Positions 7,524-16,418 of a DNA stretch of 51,348 bases are shown piece after piece; within the stretch, counting starts at the first letter, position 1; every line of letters begins with the position of its first letter. Source of the DNA: JANJUB01 sp040081075. Lineage in GTDB: Bacteria; Armatimonadota; Fimbriimonadia; Fimbriimonadales; Fimbriimonadaceae. The notes beneath the pieces are model-generated. The model saw only the letters and a program-made list of their open reading frames with translations, ran no database searches and was not told the origin of the DNA. Where the stretch lies: NCBI GenBank assembly GCA_040081075.1, contig JBEBHJ010000018.1, positions 1 through 51,348 on the forward strand. Direction: 5' to 3'. The position numbers and the translations under genes are program-made.

Positions 7524-8237
7524 ATGGAGGGTCGCATTCAACACACAGTGCCAGGGGAAGGTCGATTATACGAGTTGCGCAGCATGCTTGACGCCGGAGG
7601 AAACCCGATGGAAATAGCATTAGAAGCGATTGAGTTAGCTTTTGCAAACTTGCAACAGCGGGATTCTCGCGATAACGAAACGATTGCGTTGACTGAGAAG
7701 ATGGAGGAGATGCAGCGCGAGCTCTTCCGTTTAGGCTCTACGGATGCACTAACTGGCGCCTTGAGTCGCCAACGATTTATACAAGAAGGCATGCTGGAAA
7801 TGGAACATTTCAAGCATAGCAGCCATAGTTTCTGCGTGATCCTCATTGGCATTGGCGGATTCCGAGCGATCAACGAAAAATATGGGTTGCTAGCAGGAGA
7901 CCAAATTTTGCGGATGGTGACCGGTGGCACAAAGACTCAGCTTAGGCGATCCGACATGTTGGGAAGAACGGGCGACTCCGAGCTTTGCGCCCTGTTGAGC
8001 AATGCAACCGCGGCGACAGCGATGATTGTTGGTGGGCGCATTCTAGAAAAGCTTAGACAGATTGAAATCGAAGGAATAATTGAGCAGGGCCAACTTCCCG
8101 TTCAAATCGGGATTGCCGAATGCCGGACCTCGCACAAATCTTTCTTTGAGACCATGAAAGCAGCCGATGAGGCTCTTGCCGAGGCCCGGGAGTCCGGTAC
8201 AGAAAGCCAGGTCAGCCGTGCCCTCGACGCCGCATGA
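7524..8237 (+). CDS. Degenerate GGDEF-domain protein
   Basis: The protein has 237 residues: a short alpha-helical N-terminus with a probable coiled coil (about residues 45-70), then a GGDEF domain starting at STDALTGALSR. The diguanylate cyclase signature is altered. Where active enzymes have RYGGDEF this protein has RTGDSEL, so the metal- and substrate-binding loop is probably inactive. The RxxD of the inhibitory site is kept as RRSD just before it. The domain may therefore bind c-di-GMP or act by protein contact rather than make the messenger; this is inference. There are no membrane helices. A good ribosome site (GAGGAG, 8 bases before the ATG at 7524) sets the start, in contrast to the leaderless neighbours. 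Confidence 0.85.
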   Translation: MEGRIQHTVPGEGRLYELRSMLDAGGNPMEIALEAIELAFANLQQRDSRDNETIALTEKMEEMQRELFRLGSTDALTGALSRQRFIQEGMLEMEHFKHSSHSFCVILIGIGGFRAINEKYGLLAGDQILRMVTGGTKTQLRRSDMLGRTGDSELCALLSNATAATAMIVGGRILEKLRQIEIEGIIEQGQLPVQIGIAECRTSHKSFFETMKAADEALAEARESGTESQVSRALDAA

Positions 8238-8239
8238 GA

Positions 8240-8245
8240 TAACAT
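8240..8245 (+). promoter_or_regulatory. Predicted -10 box (TAACAT) before the 129-residue gene
   Basis: TAACAT is followed by exactly 6 bases and the ATG at 8252. It starts 3 bases after the end of the GGDEF gene. The spacing predicts a leaderless transcript. Confidence 0.5.
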
Positions 8246-8251
8246 CGTTGA

Positions 8252-8641
8252 ATGCGAGTTAACTTCATGGTGTGCTGCGAATATGCGAGCCGCCTCGATA
8301 ACGGATCTCCGGCCCTCATGGGCGTTTTTCGCGGCATTCAAGCACCAGGCTTTCCTGCGCACCTTGACCCGTTCTTTCTTGCTATCGAAATAGAAGTGGA
8401 TTCTCCGATGGCGGGGCGGAGTTACTTTCTCGAACTTCGCTTGATCGATGAAGATGGGAACAGCTATCTCGAACGCGATTTGGAGGTGGAGTTCCGCCGC
8501 CGTCCTGATCTCGGTCCCAGCTATTGCTATTTTTGCGAACGCGTCCACGTCGGTCGAGAGATTAAGAAGGGTGGACCTTTCAGGTTTGACCTGTTGCTTG
8601 ATGGTGAAATCCTCTCTTCCGCAAGGCTTGATGTTGGATAG
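8252..8641 (+). CDS. Small conserved-looking protein, DUF6941-like
   Basis: The protein has 129 residues, is soluble and has no signal peptide. It looks like a small beta-sandwich: FRGIQAPGFPAHLDPFFLAIEIEV, then YFLELRLIDEDGNSY, then PFRFDLLLDGEILSSARLDV. The order resembles the short DUF6941-type proteins known from many bacteria, whose function is unknown; I am only moderately sure of that link. A pair of cysteines (YCYFCERVHVG) could bind metal. The start is supported by the TAACAT box 6 bases upstream and by the lack of any other Met nearby. It lies between a GGDEF gene and an Lrp-type regulator and shares no obvious operon with them. Confidence 0.7.
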   Translation: MRVNFMVCCEYASRLDNGSPALMGVFRGIQAPGFPAHLDPFFLAIEIEVDSPMAGRSYFLELRLIDEDGNSYLERDLEVEFRRRPDLGPSYCYFCERVHVGREIKKGGPFRFDLLLDGEILSSARLDVG

Positions 8642-8664
8642 TGCAGCACAAAATGCCGTAAAAA

Positions 8665-8675
8665 GTCACAATGAC
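8665..8675. promoter_or_regulatory. Palindrome GTCA-CAA-TGAC upstream of the Lrp/AsnC gene
   Basis: This perfect 4-bp-arm inverted repeat lies about 15 bases before the predicted -10 box of the regulator. It is flanked by ATGCC on the left and GGCAT on the right. AsnC-family regulators usually control their own gene, so this is a candidate operator. Confidence 0.35.
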
Positions 8676-8689
8676 AATAGAAAATGTGG

Positions 8690-8695
8690 CATAAT
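8690..8695 (+). promoter_or_regulatory. Predicted -10 box (CATAAT) of the Lrp/AsnC-marC unit
   Basis: CATAAT stands 5 bases before the GTG at 8701. No Shine-Dalgarno sequence is present, which fits a leaderless transcript. Confidence 0.45.
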
Positions 8696-8700
8696 CTATC

Positions 8701-9171
8701 GTGCTCGACATTATTGATTCAAAAATCCTTGATATCCTCCAACATGAGGGGAGAATCACAAATGCCGAGTTGGCGCAGCGCATTGGTCTTACCCCGGGGC
8801 CGGTGTTAACTCGGGTTTCGAAGCTCGAGTCCGCTGGCTTCATTCAAAGATATGTTGCTGTAGTTGATCGCTCTGCCTTGGGTCTTGGTGTAACTGCCTT
8901 TGTCTCCGTGATCCTGAAGGAGCATGACCGTCGGTCCTCAGAAGTCTTCACTAAAGCAGTGGGGGCCATCCCCCAAGTGCTAGAGTGCCACCATATCGCG
9001 GGGGATGAAGATTACTTGTTGAAAGTCGTAGCTTCATCGCCGGTTGATTACGAGCGTGTCATTCTCGATGAGATTTCTTCGATCAAGGGAGTTCAGCGGG
9101 TTAAGACCACGTTCGTGCTATCCACGACAAAGGACGAAACCTATATTCCAGTAAGGGAAGTGACATCGTGA
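8701..9171 (+). CDS. Lrp/AsnC family transcriptional regulator
   Basis: The protein has 156 residues, normal for the family. Residues 1-60 form the winged helix: LDIIDSKILDILQHEGRITN, then AELAQRIGLTPGPVLTRVSKLE as the recognition helix-turn-helix. Residues 65-150 form the RAM ligand-binding domain, with VTAFVSVILKEH, VLECHHIAGDEDYLLKV and a conserved closing strand. Such proteins form octamers that sense amino acids or similar metabolites. The ligand cannot be read from the sequence. The GTG start fits the domain boundary and the CATAAT box. The MarC gene follows with a 4-base GTGA overlap, so the regulator and the membrane protein are probably one operon and the regulator may control it. 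This pairing suggests amino acid export or homeostasis, as inference. Confidence 0.92.
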   Translation: MLDIIDSKILDILQHEGRITNAELAQRIGLTPGPVLTRVSKLESAGFIQRYVAVVDRSALGLGVTAFVSVILKEHDRRSSEVFTKAVGAIPQVLECHHIAGDEDYLLKVVASSPVDYERVILDEISSIKGVQRVKTTFVLSTTKDETYIPVREVTS

Positions 9172-9794
9172 GCCGAACGGCAATCGAGTTTGGAGTCATC
9201 GCGTTTTCTTCACTCTTCGCGATGGTGGATCCACTCGCATCCGCACCTGTGTTTGTAAGCATGACCCGCAAGATGCCGGAGCGAAGGCATCAAATCGCCG
9301 TAAGGTCGTGTCTCGCTGCTGGTTTCGCTCTTCTCCTGTTTGCCCTTGCGGGGAGCAAAATCTTCTCGTTCTTCGGGATTACGGTTCCTGCATTTCAAAT
9401 TGTGGGCGGTTTGCTGTTTACGATGACGGCGATCAAAGAACTGACAGGTGCCGCGCATCACCAAGATGTAGCGGACTTGGAATCGAACGATCCTTCGATA
9501 GTGCCGATTGGTATCCCATTGATCGCCGGTGCCGGCTCCATTTCAACGGTGATGGTACTGAGCGGTCAAGCCAGAACCGCACCCTGGCAAATTGCGCTAG
9601 CAACAGCCATTTTGATTTCGATCGTTATCACCCTCATAACCTTTATGTTTGCGCCAAAATTGGTGTCTAAACTAGGAACCACCGGTCAACAAGTCTTGTC
9701 AAAGGTGATGGCACTGTTATCTGCAGTGATCGGGGTTCAGTTCATTATTAATGGCACCACCGCTGTCATCGTCGGTTTGCTGGCGAAGCACTAA
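9168..9794 (+). CDS. MarC (UPF0056) family inner-membrane protein
   Basis: The protein has 208 residues and six likely membrane helices. Family marks include the first helix with AFSSLFAMVDPLASAPVFVS, the second-half repeat IPLIAGAGSISTVMVLSG, and a closing helix with VQFIINGTTAVI. MarC proteins are widespread integral membrane proteins; the best studied member has been linked to amino acid (alanine) export in E. coli, and the old link to multiple antibiotic resistance is not supported. The gene starts with GTG inside the stop of the AsnC-type regulator (GTGA), so translation is probably coupled. A loop near residues 93-107 (AAHHQDVADLESNDPS) is probably cytoplasmic. Confidence 0.92.
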   Translation: MSRTAIEFGVIAFSSLFAMVDPLASAPVFVSMTRKMPERRHQIAVRSCLAAGFALLLFALAGSKIFSFFGITVPAFQIVGGLLFTMTAIKELTGAAHHQDVADLESNDPSIVPIGIPLIAGAGSISTVMVLSGQARTAPWQIALATAILISIVITLITFMFAPKLVSKLGTTGQQVLSKVMALLSAVIGVQFIINGTTAVIVGLLAKH

Positions 9795-9804
9795 ACCTTG
9801 AGTG

Positions 9805-9810
9805 TAATAT
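9805..9810 (+). promoter_or_regulatory. Predicted -10 box (TAATAT) of the S9 peptidase gene
   Basis: TAATAT is followed by 6 bases and the ATG at 9817. It is among the cleanest examples of the leaderless arrangement here. Confidence 0.55.
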
Positions 9811-9816
9811 GCCTAG

Positions 9817-12636
9817 ATGCGTCGTTCCCGACTTTCTATGCTCGCCCTCCTGGGCTGCCTGACCGTTATCGCTTGGTCCCAAAAAAAGCCACTGGACCAT
9901 ACCGTTTATGATGGTTGGCGATCGATCGCCTCACCAACTTTGAGCAACGACGGAATGTGGGTCGCCTATGGGTATCAACCCCAAGAGGGAGATCGGGTCA
10001 ATGAAGTTAAGTCCGCCGATGGCAATAAGACCTACACCTTTGATCGGGGCGGAGTTTTTCGGTTTTCGGGGGATTCAAAATTCCTTGTCTCTACGATTGT
10101 TCCAAAGTTAGCTGACACCAAGAAAGCAACTCGTGATAAGGTCAAGCCGGAAGATCGTCCCAAAAATACACTCCTAATTCTTAACCTTCAGTCGGGCCAA
10201 AAAACGGAGATTGAGAAAGTTGCCAGTTTTACAATGGCGGAACAAGATGCCGGCTGGCTAATCTACCGACCAGAGCCGCCAAAGGCCGAACCGACCAAGC
10301 CCGCAGAAACCAAGCCGGATGAAAAGAAAGATGACAAGCCTAAAAAGAAGGCAGATCATAAACCGGGAGATGTTTATGTGCTGCGGAATATCGGGACGGG
10401 CGTCGAAACCAAGTTGGACGATGTGGTCAGTGTTCGGTTTAACAAAGCGGGCACACAACTTCTGATCACGAGATCAACGAAGGACGGGGCTGGCGACGGT
10501 ATCTTCATGCGAGATCTGGGGAGCGGGAAGGAGGCGGAGATCGTTAAGGGAATGGGGCGCTATTCCAAAATCGCGGCGACCGACGACTTTGGCGTAATCG
10601 CTTACGCAACGGACAAAGATGACTACGCCGCCAAATCGCCAGTCTTGGCCATCTATTCCTGGTCAAAAGGGAAGTCATTTATGGTCGCGAAAGAGGGGTC
10701 AGATGGAATGCAACAGGGTTGGGTGGTTGCTCCAGCGGGTTCATTTACGCTGAGTGAAAGCGGCAAGCGGCTCACTTTTGGAACGATCCCGAAGCCGGTT
10801 GAGGAGAAGAAGGACGACACTCCCGAAGATGAAAAAGTCAGCTTAGATGTTTGGAATTGGCAGGATAAGATGCTACAGCCTCAACAACTGCTAATGGCCG
10901 CATCTGAGAAAGCTCGAACCTACGACGCAATCGCTTTTCTCGAAACGGGAAGAGTCGTCCAGCTTGAAGGTCCAGATCTGCGGCAAGTTTCGACCCCCAC
11001 CAAATATGACATTGATTACGGAATCGCCTCGGACAACCGGCCCTATCAGCGGGAACAATCTTGGGGTGTGAGTAAAGCTGACCACTATTTGGTTCACCTC
11101 AACGATGGTAAACGTCAAGGCCTGATTCAGGCTTTTGAAGGCAATGTCTCGCTATCTCCCACGGGCCGCTATATCGTGATCTCGAATGACGTTGCCAAGG
11201 ATATCTCGGTCGCCCGATTGCCGGACCTCAAGCAAACTTCAATCAGTGCTGGAATCCCAAATTCTCTCTATGATGAGTTAGATGATCACCCCGATTTTCC
11301 GCCCCTGTATGGTTTTGCGGGTTGGACCAAGGATGATAAAAGGGTCTTGTTGTACGATCGCTACGACATTTGGGCGAGCGACCCAAGTGGCACCGCCAAG
11401 CCGGTTCGTCTCACATTTGGACGCGAATCCCATCGTATTTATAGGATTGTTCGAACTGATCCCGACGAAGAATTCATTGGGGACACGTTCCTCTGTTCGG
11501 TTACCGATGATGACACCAAAGCAAGTGGGCTCACCAGATTTTCAAGGCCACTGAACAACAAAACAACAGTTGACGCTGATGCGACCCTGATTTGGGGTGA
11601 CAAACGATATTCTTGGGTTGGCAAGTCGAAGAATGCAGATCGCGTTTTGATTACCGCACAAACATTTGTTGAGTACCCAAACCTGATGCTTACGAACACC
11701 AACTTGGAGTCTCCGAAGGCAATCACGGATGCTAATCCGCAGCAGAAGGATTACAACTGGGGTACCGCCGAGCTGGTCAGTTGGCGATCAAATGACGGCG
11801 TTGAGCTACAAGGCATTCTTGTCAAACCAGAGAACTTTGAATATGGCAAGAAGTATCCAATGATCGCCTATTTTTACGAGCGAGACTCGGATACGCTCCA
11901 TCAATATCGCCCACCGGCACCAAGCGCTTCTACAATCAATGTCTCTATGTATGCGTCGCAGGGCTATCTGGTGTTCATTCCGGATATCCCGTACAAGATT
12001 GGTTACCCGGGAGAAAGCGCAATCTCGGCGATCACGGCTGGGTGCAACAACATTATTGCCCGAGGTTATGTTGATCCTAAGCGTGTTGGGATTCAGGGTC
12101 AGAGTTGGGGTGGCTATCAGGTCGCGTACATGGTAACTGAGACCGATATGTTTGCCGCGGCTTGTGCGGGTGCACCGGTGTCCAATATGTTCAGCGCCTA
12201 TAATGGGATTCGTTGGGGGTCGGGGCTGACACGCCAGTTCCAATACGAAAAAACTCAATCAAGAATCGGGGGAACGATGTGGGAAAACCCGATGCGCTAC
12301 TTCGAGAACTCACCCGTGTTTCATGCCGACAAGATCAAGACGCCGCTCTTAATCATGCATAACGACAAAGATGGCTCGGTGCCTTGGTGGCAAGGGATTG
12401 AGATGTTCAACGCCATGCGGCGCCTCGACAAACCAGCATGGATGTGCGTCTACAATGAGGAGGATCACAATCTTATTCAACGTAAGAATAGAAAAGATTG
12501 GTCCGTGAGGATGCAACAGTTCTTTGACCACTTCTTGAAGGGTGCGCCAATGCCAAAGTGGATGTCAGAAGGGGTTCCGGCCGTAGACAAAGGCAAAGAT
12601 TACGGTTTCGCTCTACCCAAAAGAGGCGGCAACTAG
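9817..12636 (+). CDS. Secreted S9 family prolyl oligopeptidase / acylaminoacyl peptidase
   Basis: The protein has 939 residues. It begins with a signal peptide (basic RRSR, then MLALLGCLTVIAWS). A long beta-propeller region (about 30-640) follows, then an alpha/beta-hydrolase domain. The catalytic triad can be read: S763 in GQSWGGYQ, D852 in HNDKDGSVPW and H884 in EEDHNLIQ. Such enzymes cleave short peptides outside the cytoplasm, and the propeller limits substrate size. An unusual Lys/Pro/Glu-rich low-complexity stretch (about 148-180) interrupts the propeller. A second short acidic-lysine stretch (about 328-342, EEKKDDTPEDEK) looks like another exposed loop. The start is fixed by the TAATAT box 6 bases upstream. 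It probably works with the other secreted peptidases of the region in protein use. Confidence 0.92.
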   Translation: MRRSRLSMLALLGCLTVIAWSQKKPLDHTVYDGWRSIASPTLSNDGMWVAYGYQPQEGDRVNEVKSADGNKTYTFDRGGVFRFSGDSKFLVSTIVPKLADTKKATRDKVKPEDRPKNTLLILNLQSGQKTEIEKVASFTMAEQDAGWLIYRPEPPKAEPTKPAETKPDEKKDDKPKKKADHKPGDVYVLRNIGTGVETKLDDVVSVRFNKAGTQLLITRSTKDGAGDGIFMRDLGSGKEAEIVKGMGRYSKIAATDDFGVIAYATDKDDYAAKSPVLAIYSWSKGKSFMVAKEGSDGMQQGWVVAPAGSFTLSESGKRLTFGTIPKPVEEKKDDTPEDEKVSLDVWNWQDKMLQPQQLLMAASEKARTYDAIAFLETGRVVQLEGPDLRQVSTPTKYDIDYGIASDNRPYQREQSWGVSKADHYLVHLNDGKRQGLIQAFEGNVSLSPTGRYIVISNDVAKDISVARLPDLKQTSISAGIPNSLYDELDDHPDFPPLYGFAGWTKDDKRVLLYDRYDIWASDPSGTAKPVRLTFGRESHRIYRIVRTDPDEEFIGDTFLCSVTDDDTKASGLTRFSRPLNNKTTVDADATLIWGDKRYSWVGKSKNADRVLITAQTFVEYPNLMLTNTNLESPKAITDANPQQKDYNWGTAELVSWRSNDGVELQGILVKPENFEYGKKYPMIAYFYERDSDTLHQYRPPAPSASTINVSMYASQGYLVFIPDIPYKIGYPGESAISAITAGCNNIIARGYVDPKRVGIQGQSWGGYQVAYMVTETDMFAAACAGAPVSNMFSAYNGIRWGSGLTRQFQYEKTQSRIGGTMWENPMRYFENSPVFHADKIKTPLLIMHNDKDGSVPWWQGIEMFNAMRRLDKPAWMCVYNEEDHNLIQRKNRKDWSVRMQQFFDHFLKGAPMPKWMSEGVPAVDKGKDYGFALPKRGGN

Positions 12637-12664
12637 ATATAAGCTGTCAAAATGAAGGGACCTC

Positions 12665-13759
12665 ATGAGAGTTCCTTTTTATGACATCAAAGCCCAATAC
12701 GATGAGCTTAGCTCTGAGATTGATCGCGTCTCCCATGAGGTGCTTAGCAGCGGCTCGTATGCTCCGGGTAAGCATGTAAAGGCTTTCGAAGAGGAAGTTG
12801 CGGCGTACCATCGTTGTAAGCACGGTATTGCCGTGAACAGCGGAACGGATGCCTTAAGAATCATGATGGATGCCTGTGGCATCGGAGCTGGTGATGAGGT
12901 CATCACGACGGCTTTCACCTTTGTAGCAAGCACCGAAACGATCATGCAGACTGGCGCGAAGCCCGTGTTTGTTGACATTGACCCCGCTCACTTTCAGATC
13001 GATGTGTCTAAGATTGAGGCAGCTATCAATGACAAAACGAAAGCGATTTTGCCTATCCACCTATTCGGGCAGCTTTGTGGGATTCGAGAGATTAAGGCAA
13101 TTTGCGAGAAGCATGGACTCATCTTGTTGGAGGATGCGGCTCAGGCGTTGGGTTCGCACCACGAGGGCACATTTGCCGGAAATTTTGGTTCGGCTGGAGC
13201 GCTAAGCTTCTATGTAACAAAGAACTTGGGAGCAGCTGGAGACGGCGGCATGATTATCACGAATGACGACGAGGTCGCCGAAAAGTGCCGGTCAATGCGA
13301 GTTCACGGTATGGGCCGTGAGCGTTACTATTACGATTACCTTGGCTATACGAGCCGCCTGGATGAGATTCAGGGCGCGGTCATGCGTATCAAGCTCACGC
13401 GGCTTGACGCTTGGAACTCCCGTCGAGCTGAACTTGCGAAAATTTATCACGAAGGGCTGGCGGGCTCATCAGTTCAATTGCCGATGCTGCTGCCCGGAAA
13501 CAACACAACGAATCATCAGTTCACCGTGCGGACAGATCGCAGAGATGCCCTTCAGGCCTATTTAAAAGAAAATGAAGTGGACTCGATGATCTACTATCCG
13601 GTGCCGTTGCATTTCCATGCGCCCTATGCGCATCTTGCACCAAAGGGTTCTCTACCGGTTACCGAGTTCGTATCGAATCAGGTGCTCAGTTTGCCGATCC
13701 ATCCCCACCTGATGGATGATCAGGTCAGATTTGTCGCCGAACTGATCTCGAAATTCTGA
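12665..13759 (+). CDS. DegT/DnrJ/EryC1/StrS family PLP-dependent sugar aminotransferase
   Basis: The protein has 364 residues. The PLP lysine is K186 in SFYVTKNLGAAGDGG, the standard site in this family. Other marks are AVNSGTDALRI (phosphate binding), EVITTAFTFVASTETI, and LLEDAAQALGSHHEG, where the Asp pairs with the PLP nitrogen. The family transfers an amino group to keto-sugars bound to nucleotides, for surface polysaccharides or secondary metabolites. No other sugar-nucleotide gene is adjacent, so the substrate is unknown. The ATG at 12665 is preceded by AAGGGA, a possible ribosome site about 5-6 bases away. It follows the S9 peptidase by 28 bases and could be read through from it. Confidence 0.93.
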   Translation: MRVPFYDIKAQYDELSSEIDRVSHEVLSSGSYAPGKHVKAFEEEVAAYHRCKHGIAVNSGTDALRIMMDACGIGAGDEVITTAFTFVASTETIMQTGAKPVFVDIDPAHFQIDVSKIEAAINDKTKAILPIHLFGQLCGIREIKAICEKHGLILLEDAAQALGSHHEGTFAGNFGSAGALSFYVTKNLGAAGDGGMIITNDDEVAEKCRSMRVHGMGRERYYYDYLGYTSRLDEIQGAVMRIKLTRLDAWNSRRAELAKIYHEGLAGSSVQLPMLLPGNNTTNHQFTVRTDRRDALQAYLKENEVDSMIYYPVPLHFHAPYAHLAPKGSLPVTEFVSNQVLSLPIHPHLMDDQVRFVAELISKF

Positions 13760-13841
13760 GTTGCCCCCGTAATTGTGCGAGTTCCACTCGCCACCGCCAC
13801 TTTCGTGTGCTTTTTTCTCCACGAATAATGGAAAATAGAGC

Positions 13842-16418
13842 ATGCTAGGAAATCTTCTTTTCACGGCGATGGCGGCAACTTTGCCCCCACCAACTCTCAT
13901 CGTCAATCGTGTCTCCGCCGGTTACAGCCTTCGCCTGGAGGGAGGTCCCGCGTTCCGCACGACGAAAGCCCAGGTCAACAATCGCTCAACACACCGGCTA
14001 GGCGATGGATCAGTCGTCGCCTTGTGGAACGAAGGTTCGGAATCTCACTATGCTATTGCCCTTGATGGAAAGACTGTATTGCGCGAAGTAACCGCCGACA
14101 ATCAGGTTCGACTCAAGTATGCCGCCTTTGATCCGTTGAAGTCCACGCCAATTTTGGACGGAACGGTCACCACTCCGAACGAAAACGAACTTTACGTGAT
14201 TCAGTTTAAGACTCAACCTCTTGAAACCTACAAACAAGCGATTGAGAGTGTGGGCGGTACATGGTACGACGTGGTTCCGGCGAATAGCGTAATCTGTCGT
14301 CTGCCTTCCGGTGCAAAAGAGCGCGTTTCCGCTTTGGAATTTGTACGATGGGTCGGCGCTTATGAATCTGCCTATAAGCTCGCCGAGATTGCAATGACTC
14401 CATTGCGTGAGGGAACCCTTAAGACCGGCGAATACGACATTTGGTGCAACCAACGCGGCCTGGACATGCAACGCGCTGTTGCGGATCGAATCGAGGCGCT
14501 AGGGGGGCGAGTTATCCAACTAATTCCGCAGGGCTTCCGAATGACTGTGGAGCTTTCGCCGATTCAACTCAAGCAAGTATTGGGGATGAACGAAGTTCAA
14601 TTCATTGATCCTCATGGGCCCGCAACTCAGGACATGGATATCGTTCGGTCGTACGGCGGAGTCAATTTCGTGGAAACTACGCTCGGATTTACGGGTCAAG
14701 GCGTTAGGGCGGAAGTGATGGACGGTGGCCTATTGCAGACTCATTTGGCCTGGGGCAACGCACCGCTAGTCCATGCTCCATCGATGCCCGTTGATTCTCA
14801 TGGAACAGCAACATTTGGAATCAACTTCGGCAACGGGACCGGAAATGCTGCGGGCCGTGGAATGATGCCAAACGCCCAAGGAGTGATGGCCAATTACAAC
14901 GCGTTTAACGGCGGAACCCGCTATACGCATACCGCCCAGTTACTTGCCGCTCCTTACAATTGCGTTTATCAATCGAACAGTTGGGGGAATGCTCAGGTAA
15001 CCACCTACACCGCGATTTCGGCAGAAATGGATGACATTCTATTCCAGAACAACATCACGATCTTAAACTCGCAATCTAACACGGGTAACCAAACATCTCG
15101 ACCTCAGGCATGGGCAAAAAACATTGTGTCGATTGGCGCCTTTAACCATTTTAACAACCTTAACGATGCCGATGATCGTTGGAACGGTGGGGCAAGTATT
15201 GGTCCAGCCACCGACGGGCGGGTGAAACCGGATATTGCCTACTGGTATGACAGCATCCTTTGTCCAACAAGCACGAGCACAACTGCTTACACAACTGGAT
15301 TTGGCGGTACAAGTGCTGCTACGCCGATGACCGCAGGCCACTTCGGTCTGTTCTTCCAGATGTGGCACAACGGCCTGTTTGGAGTTCCCGTACCGGCTGC
15401 AACGGTCTTTGACAACCGTCCGAAAGCAACTTTGGCAAAGGCAATCATGATCAACACCGCCAATCAAAAGCCGCTACCCGCGCCATTTGACATCACTCGA
15501 AACGTGCAAGGGTGGGGCGTCGTGAACTTGACCAGCCTGTACAATGCTCGCCAAAAGATGCTGACTGTCAATGAAACAGACGTGCTGACCAACCTGCAAA
15601 CGAACACCTACAAGGTGCAAGTTGCCGCAGGCGAGCCAGCCCTCCGCCTGACGATGTCCTATCTTGATCCGCAAGGTACGGTCGGCGCGGCCCAAGCTCG
15701 AAAGAACAACTTGAGCCTGAAAGTAACCGGGCCGACCGGAACGATCTGGTGGGGGAACAATGGAATGGCTACTTCTAACTGGACTGTGTCTGGTGGGGCA
15801 GAAAACAATGTGGATACAGTCGAGAACGTCTACATTCAAACTCCCGCCGCCGGGACGTACACGGTTCAGGTCATTGGATCCGACATAAACACCGATGCGC
15901 GAGTGGAAACACCGGGCGTTACGGACGCCGACTACGCGCTTGTTGTAAGCGGAATTACGAACGGCCCGTTAGCACCAAGCTCCTTCTCAATCGCCCCATC
16001 GCCAAGCTTTGGTGGAAACTTGGCAAGCCTTGCCATTAGCGATAACGATGTCCTTAAGGCAGGCTCTAGTCCCATTTCATCAAGAAGTCGGTTTGTTTGC
16101 GACGTTGACACGACCTATACGTCAACCTTGCCGTCGCTATCCAAACTTGATATTGTGATCGAGCGCAGTGGCTCTTTCCCAGGGGCAACGGAGCTCATTC
16201 AAGTGTGGAATCCCACAAGTTCGAGTTGGACGACCGTTTCGACGTCGGTGGTTCCTCAAGCAACCGACACGGTTGTAACCGCCTCGGTACCCAGCCCGGC
16301 TGCATACTTAAGCGGCGGACAGATTAAGGTTCGCTGTAACTATCTCAAGGAAGATCCAACGTTAAATCGAACCGCTTCGATTAACATTGATTACATCCGA
16401 ATCAAAGCTCAGCCATGA
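13842..16418 (+). CDS. Secreted S8 family subtilisin-like serine peptidase
   Basis: The protein has 858 residues. The N-terminus (LGNLLFTAMAATLPPP) may be a signal peptide, though it is weak. A long prodomain-like region reaches about residue 280. The catalytic triad is D294 (EVMDGGLLQT), H320 (DSHGTATFG) and S491 (GFGGTSAATPMTAGH); the usual oxyanion Asn fits SNSWGN. After the peptidase domain comes a P-domain-like beta-sandwich (about 570-710: LRLTMSYLDPQGTVGAAQ, NNLSLKVTGPTG, AGTYTVQVIGSD). The last 130 residues are another beta-rich domain, perhaps for cell-surface attachment. An N-terminal alternative start cannot be excluded. The gene's 3' end overlaps the convergent tRNA-dihydrouridine synthase gene by 10 bases. 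Confidence 0.92.
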   Translation: MLGNLLFTAMAATLPPPTLIVNRVSAGYSLRLEGGPAFRTTKAQVNNRSTHRLGDGSVVALWNEGSESHYAIALDGKTVLREVTADNQVRLKYAAFDPLKSTPILDGTVTTPNENELYVIQFKTQPLETYKQAIESVGGTWYDVVPANSVICRLPSGAKERVSALEFVRWVGAYESAYKLAEIAMTPLREGTLKTGEYDIWCNQRGLDMQRAVADRIEALGGRVIQLIPQGFRMTVELSPIQLKQVLGMNEVQFIDPHGPATQDMDIVRSYGGVNFVETTLGFTGQGVRAEVMDGGLLQTHLAWGNAPLVHAPSMPVDSHGTATFGINFGNGTGNAAGRGMMPNAQGVMANYNAFNGGTRYTHTAQLLAAPYNCVYQSNSWGNAQVTTYTAISAEMDDILFQNNITILNSQSNTGNQTSRPQAWAKNIVSIGAFNHFNNLNDADDRWNGGASIGPATDGRVKPDIAYWYDSILCPTSTSTTAYTTGFGGTSAATPMTAGHFGLFFQMWHNGLFGVPVPAATVFDNRPKATLAKAIMINTANQKPLPAPFDITRNVQGWGVVNLTSLYNARQKMLTVNETDVLTNLQTNTYKVQVAAGEPALRLTMSYLDPQGTVGAAQARKNNLSLKVTGPTGTIWWGNNGMATSNWTVSGGAENNVDTVENVYIQTPAAGTYTVQVIGSDINTDARVETPGVTDADYALVVSGITNGPLAPSSFSIAPSPSFGGNLASLAISDNDVLKAGSSPISSRSRFVCDVDTTYTSTLPSLSKLDIVIERSGSFPGATELIQVWNPTSSSWTTVSTSVVPQATDTVVTASVPSPAAYLSGGQIKVRCNYLKEDPTLNRTASINIDYIRIKAQP

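Noticed and set aside
13777..13816. Terminator after the DegT aminotransferase (GCGAGT/ACTCGC hairpin and a T run)
   Set aside because: The stem is only 6 pairs and the T run starts about 19 bases after it, too far for an intrinsic terminator.
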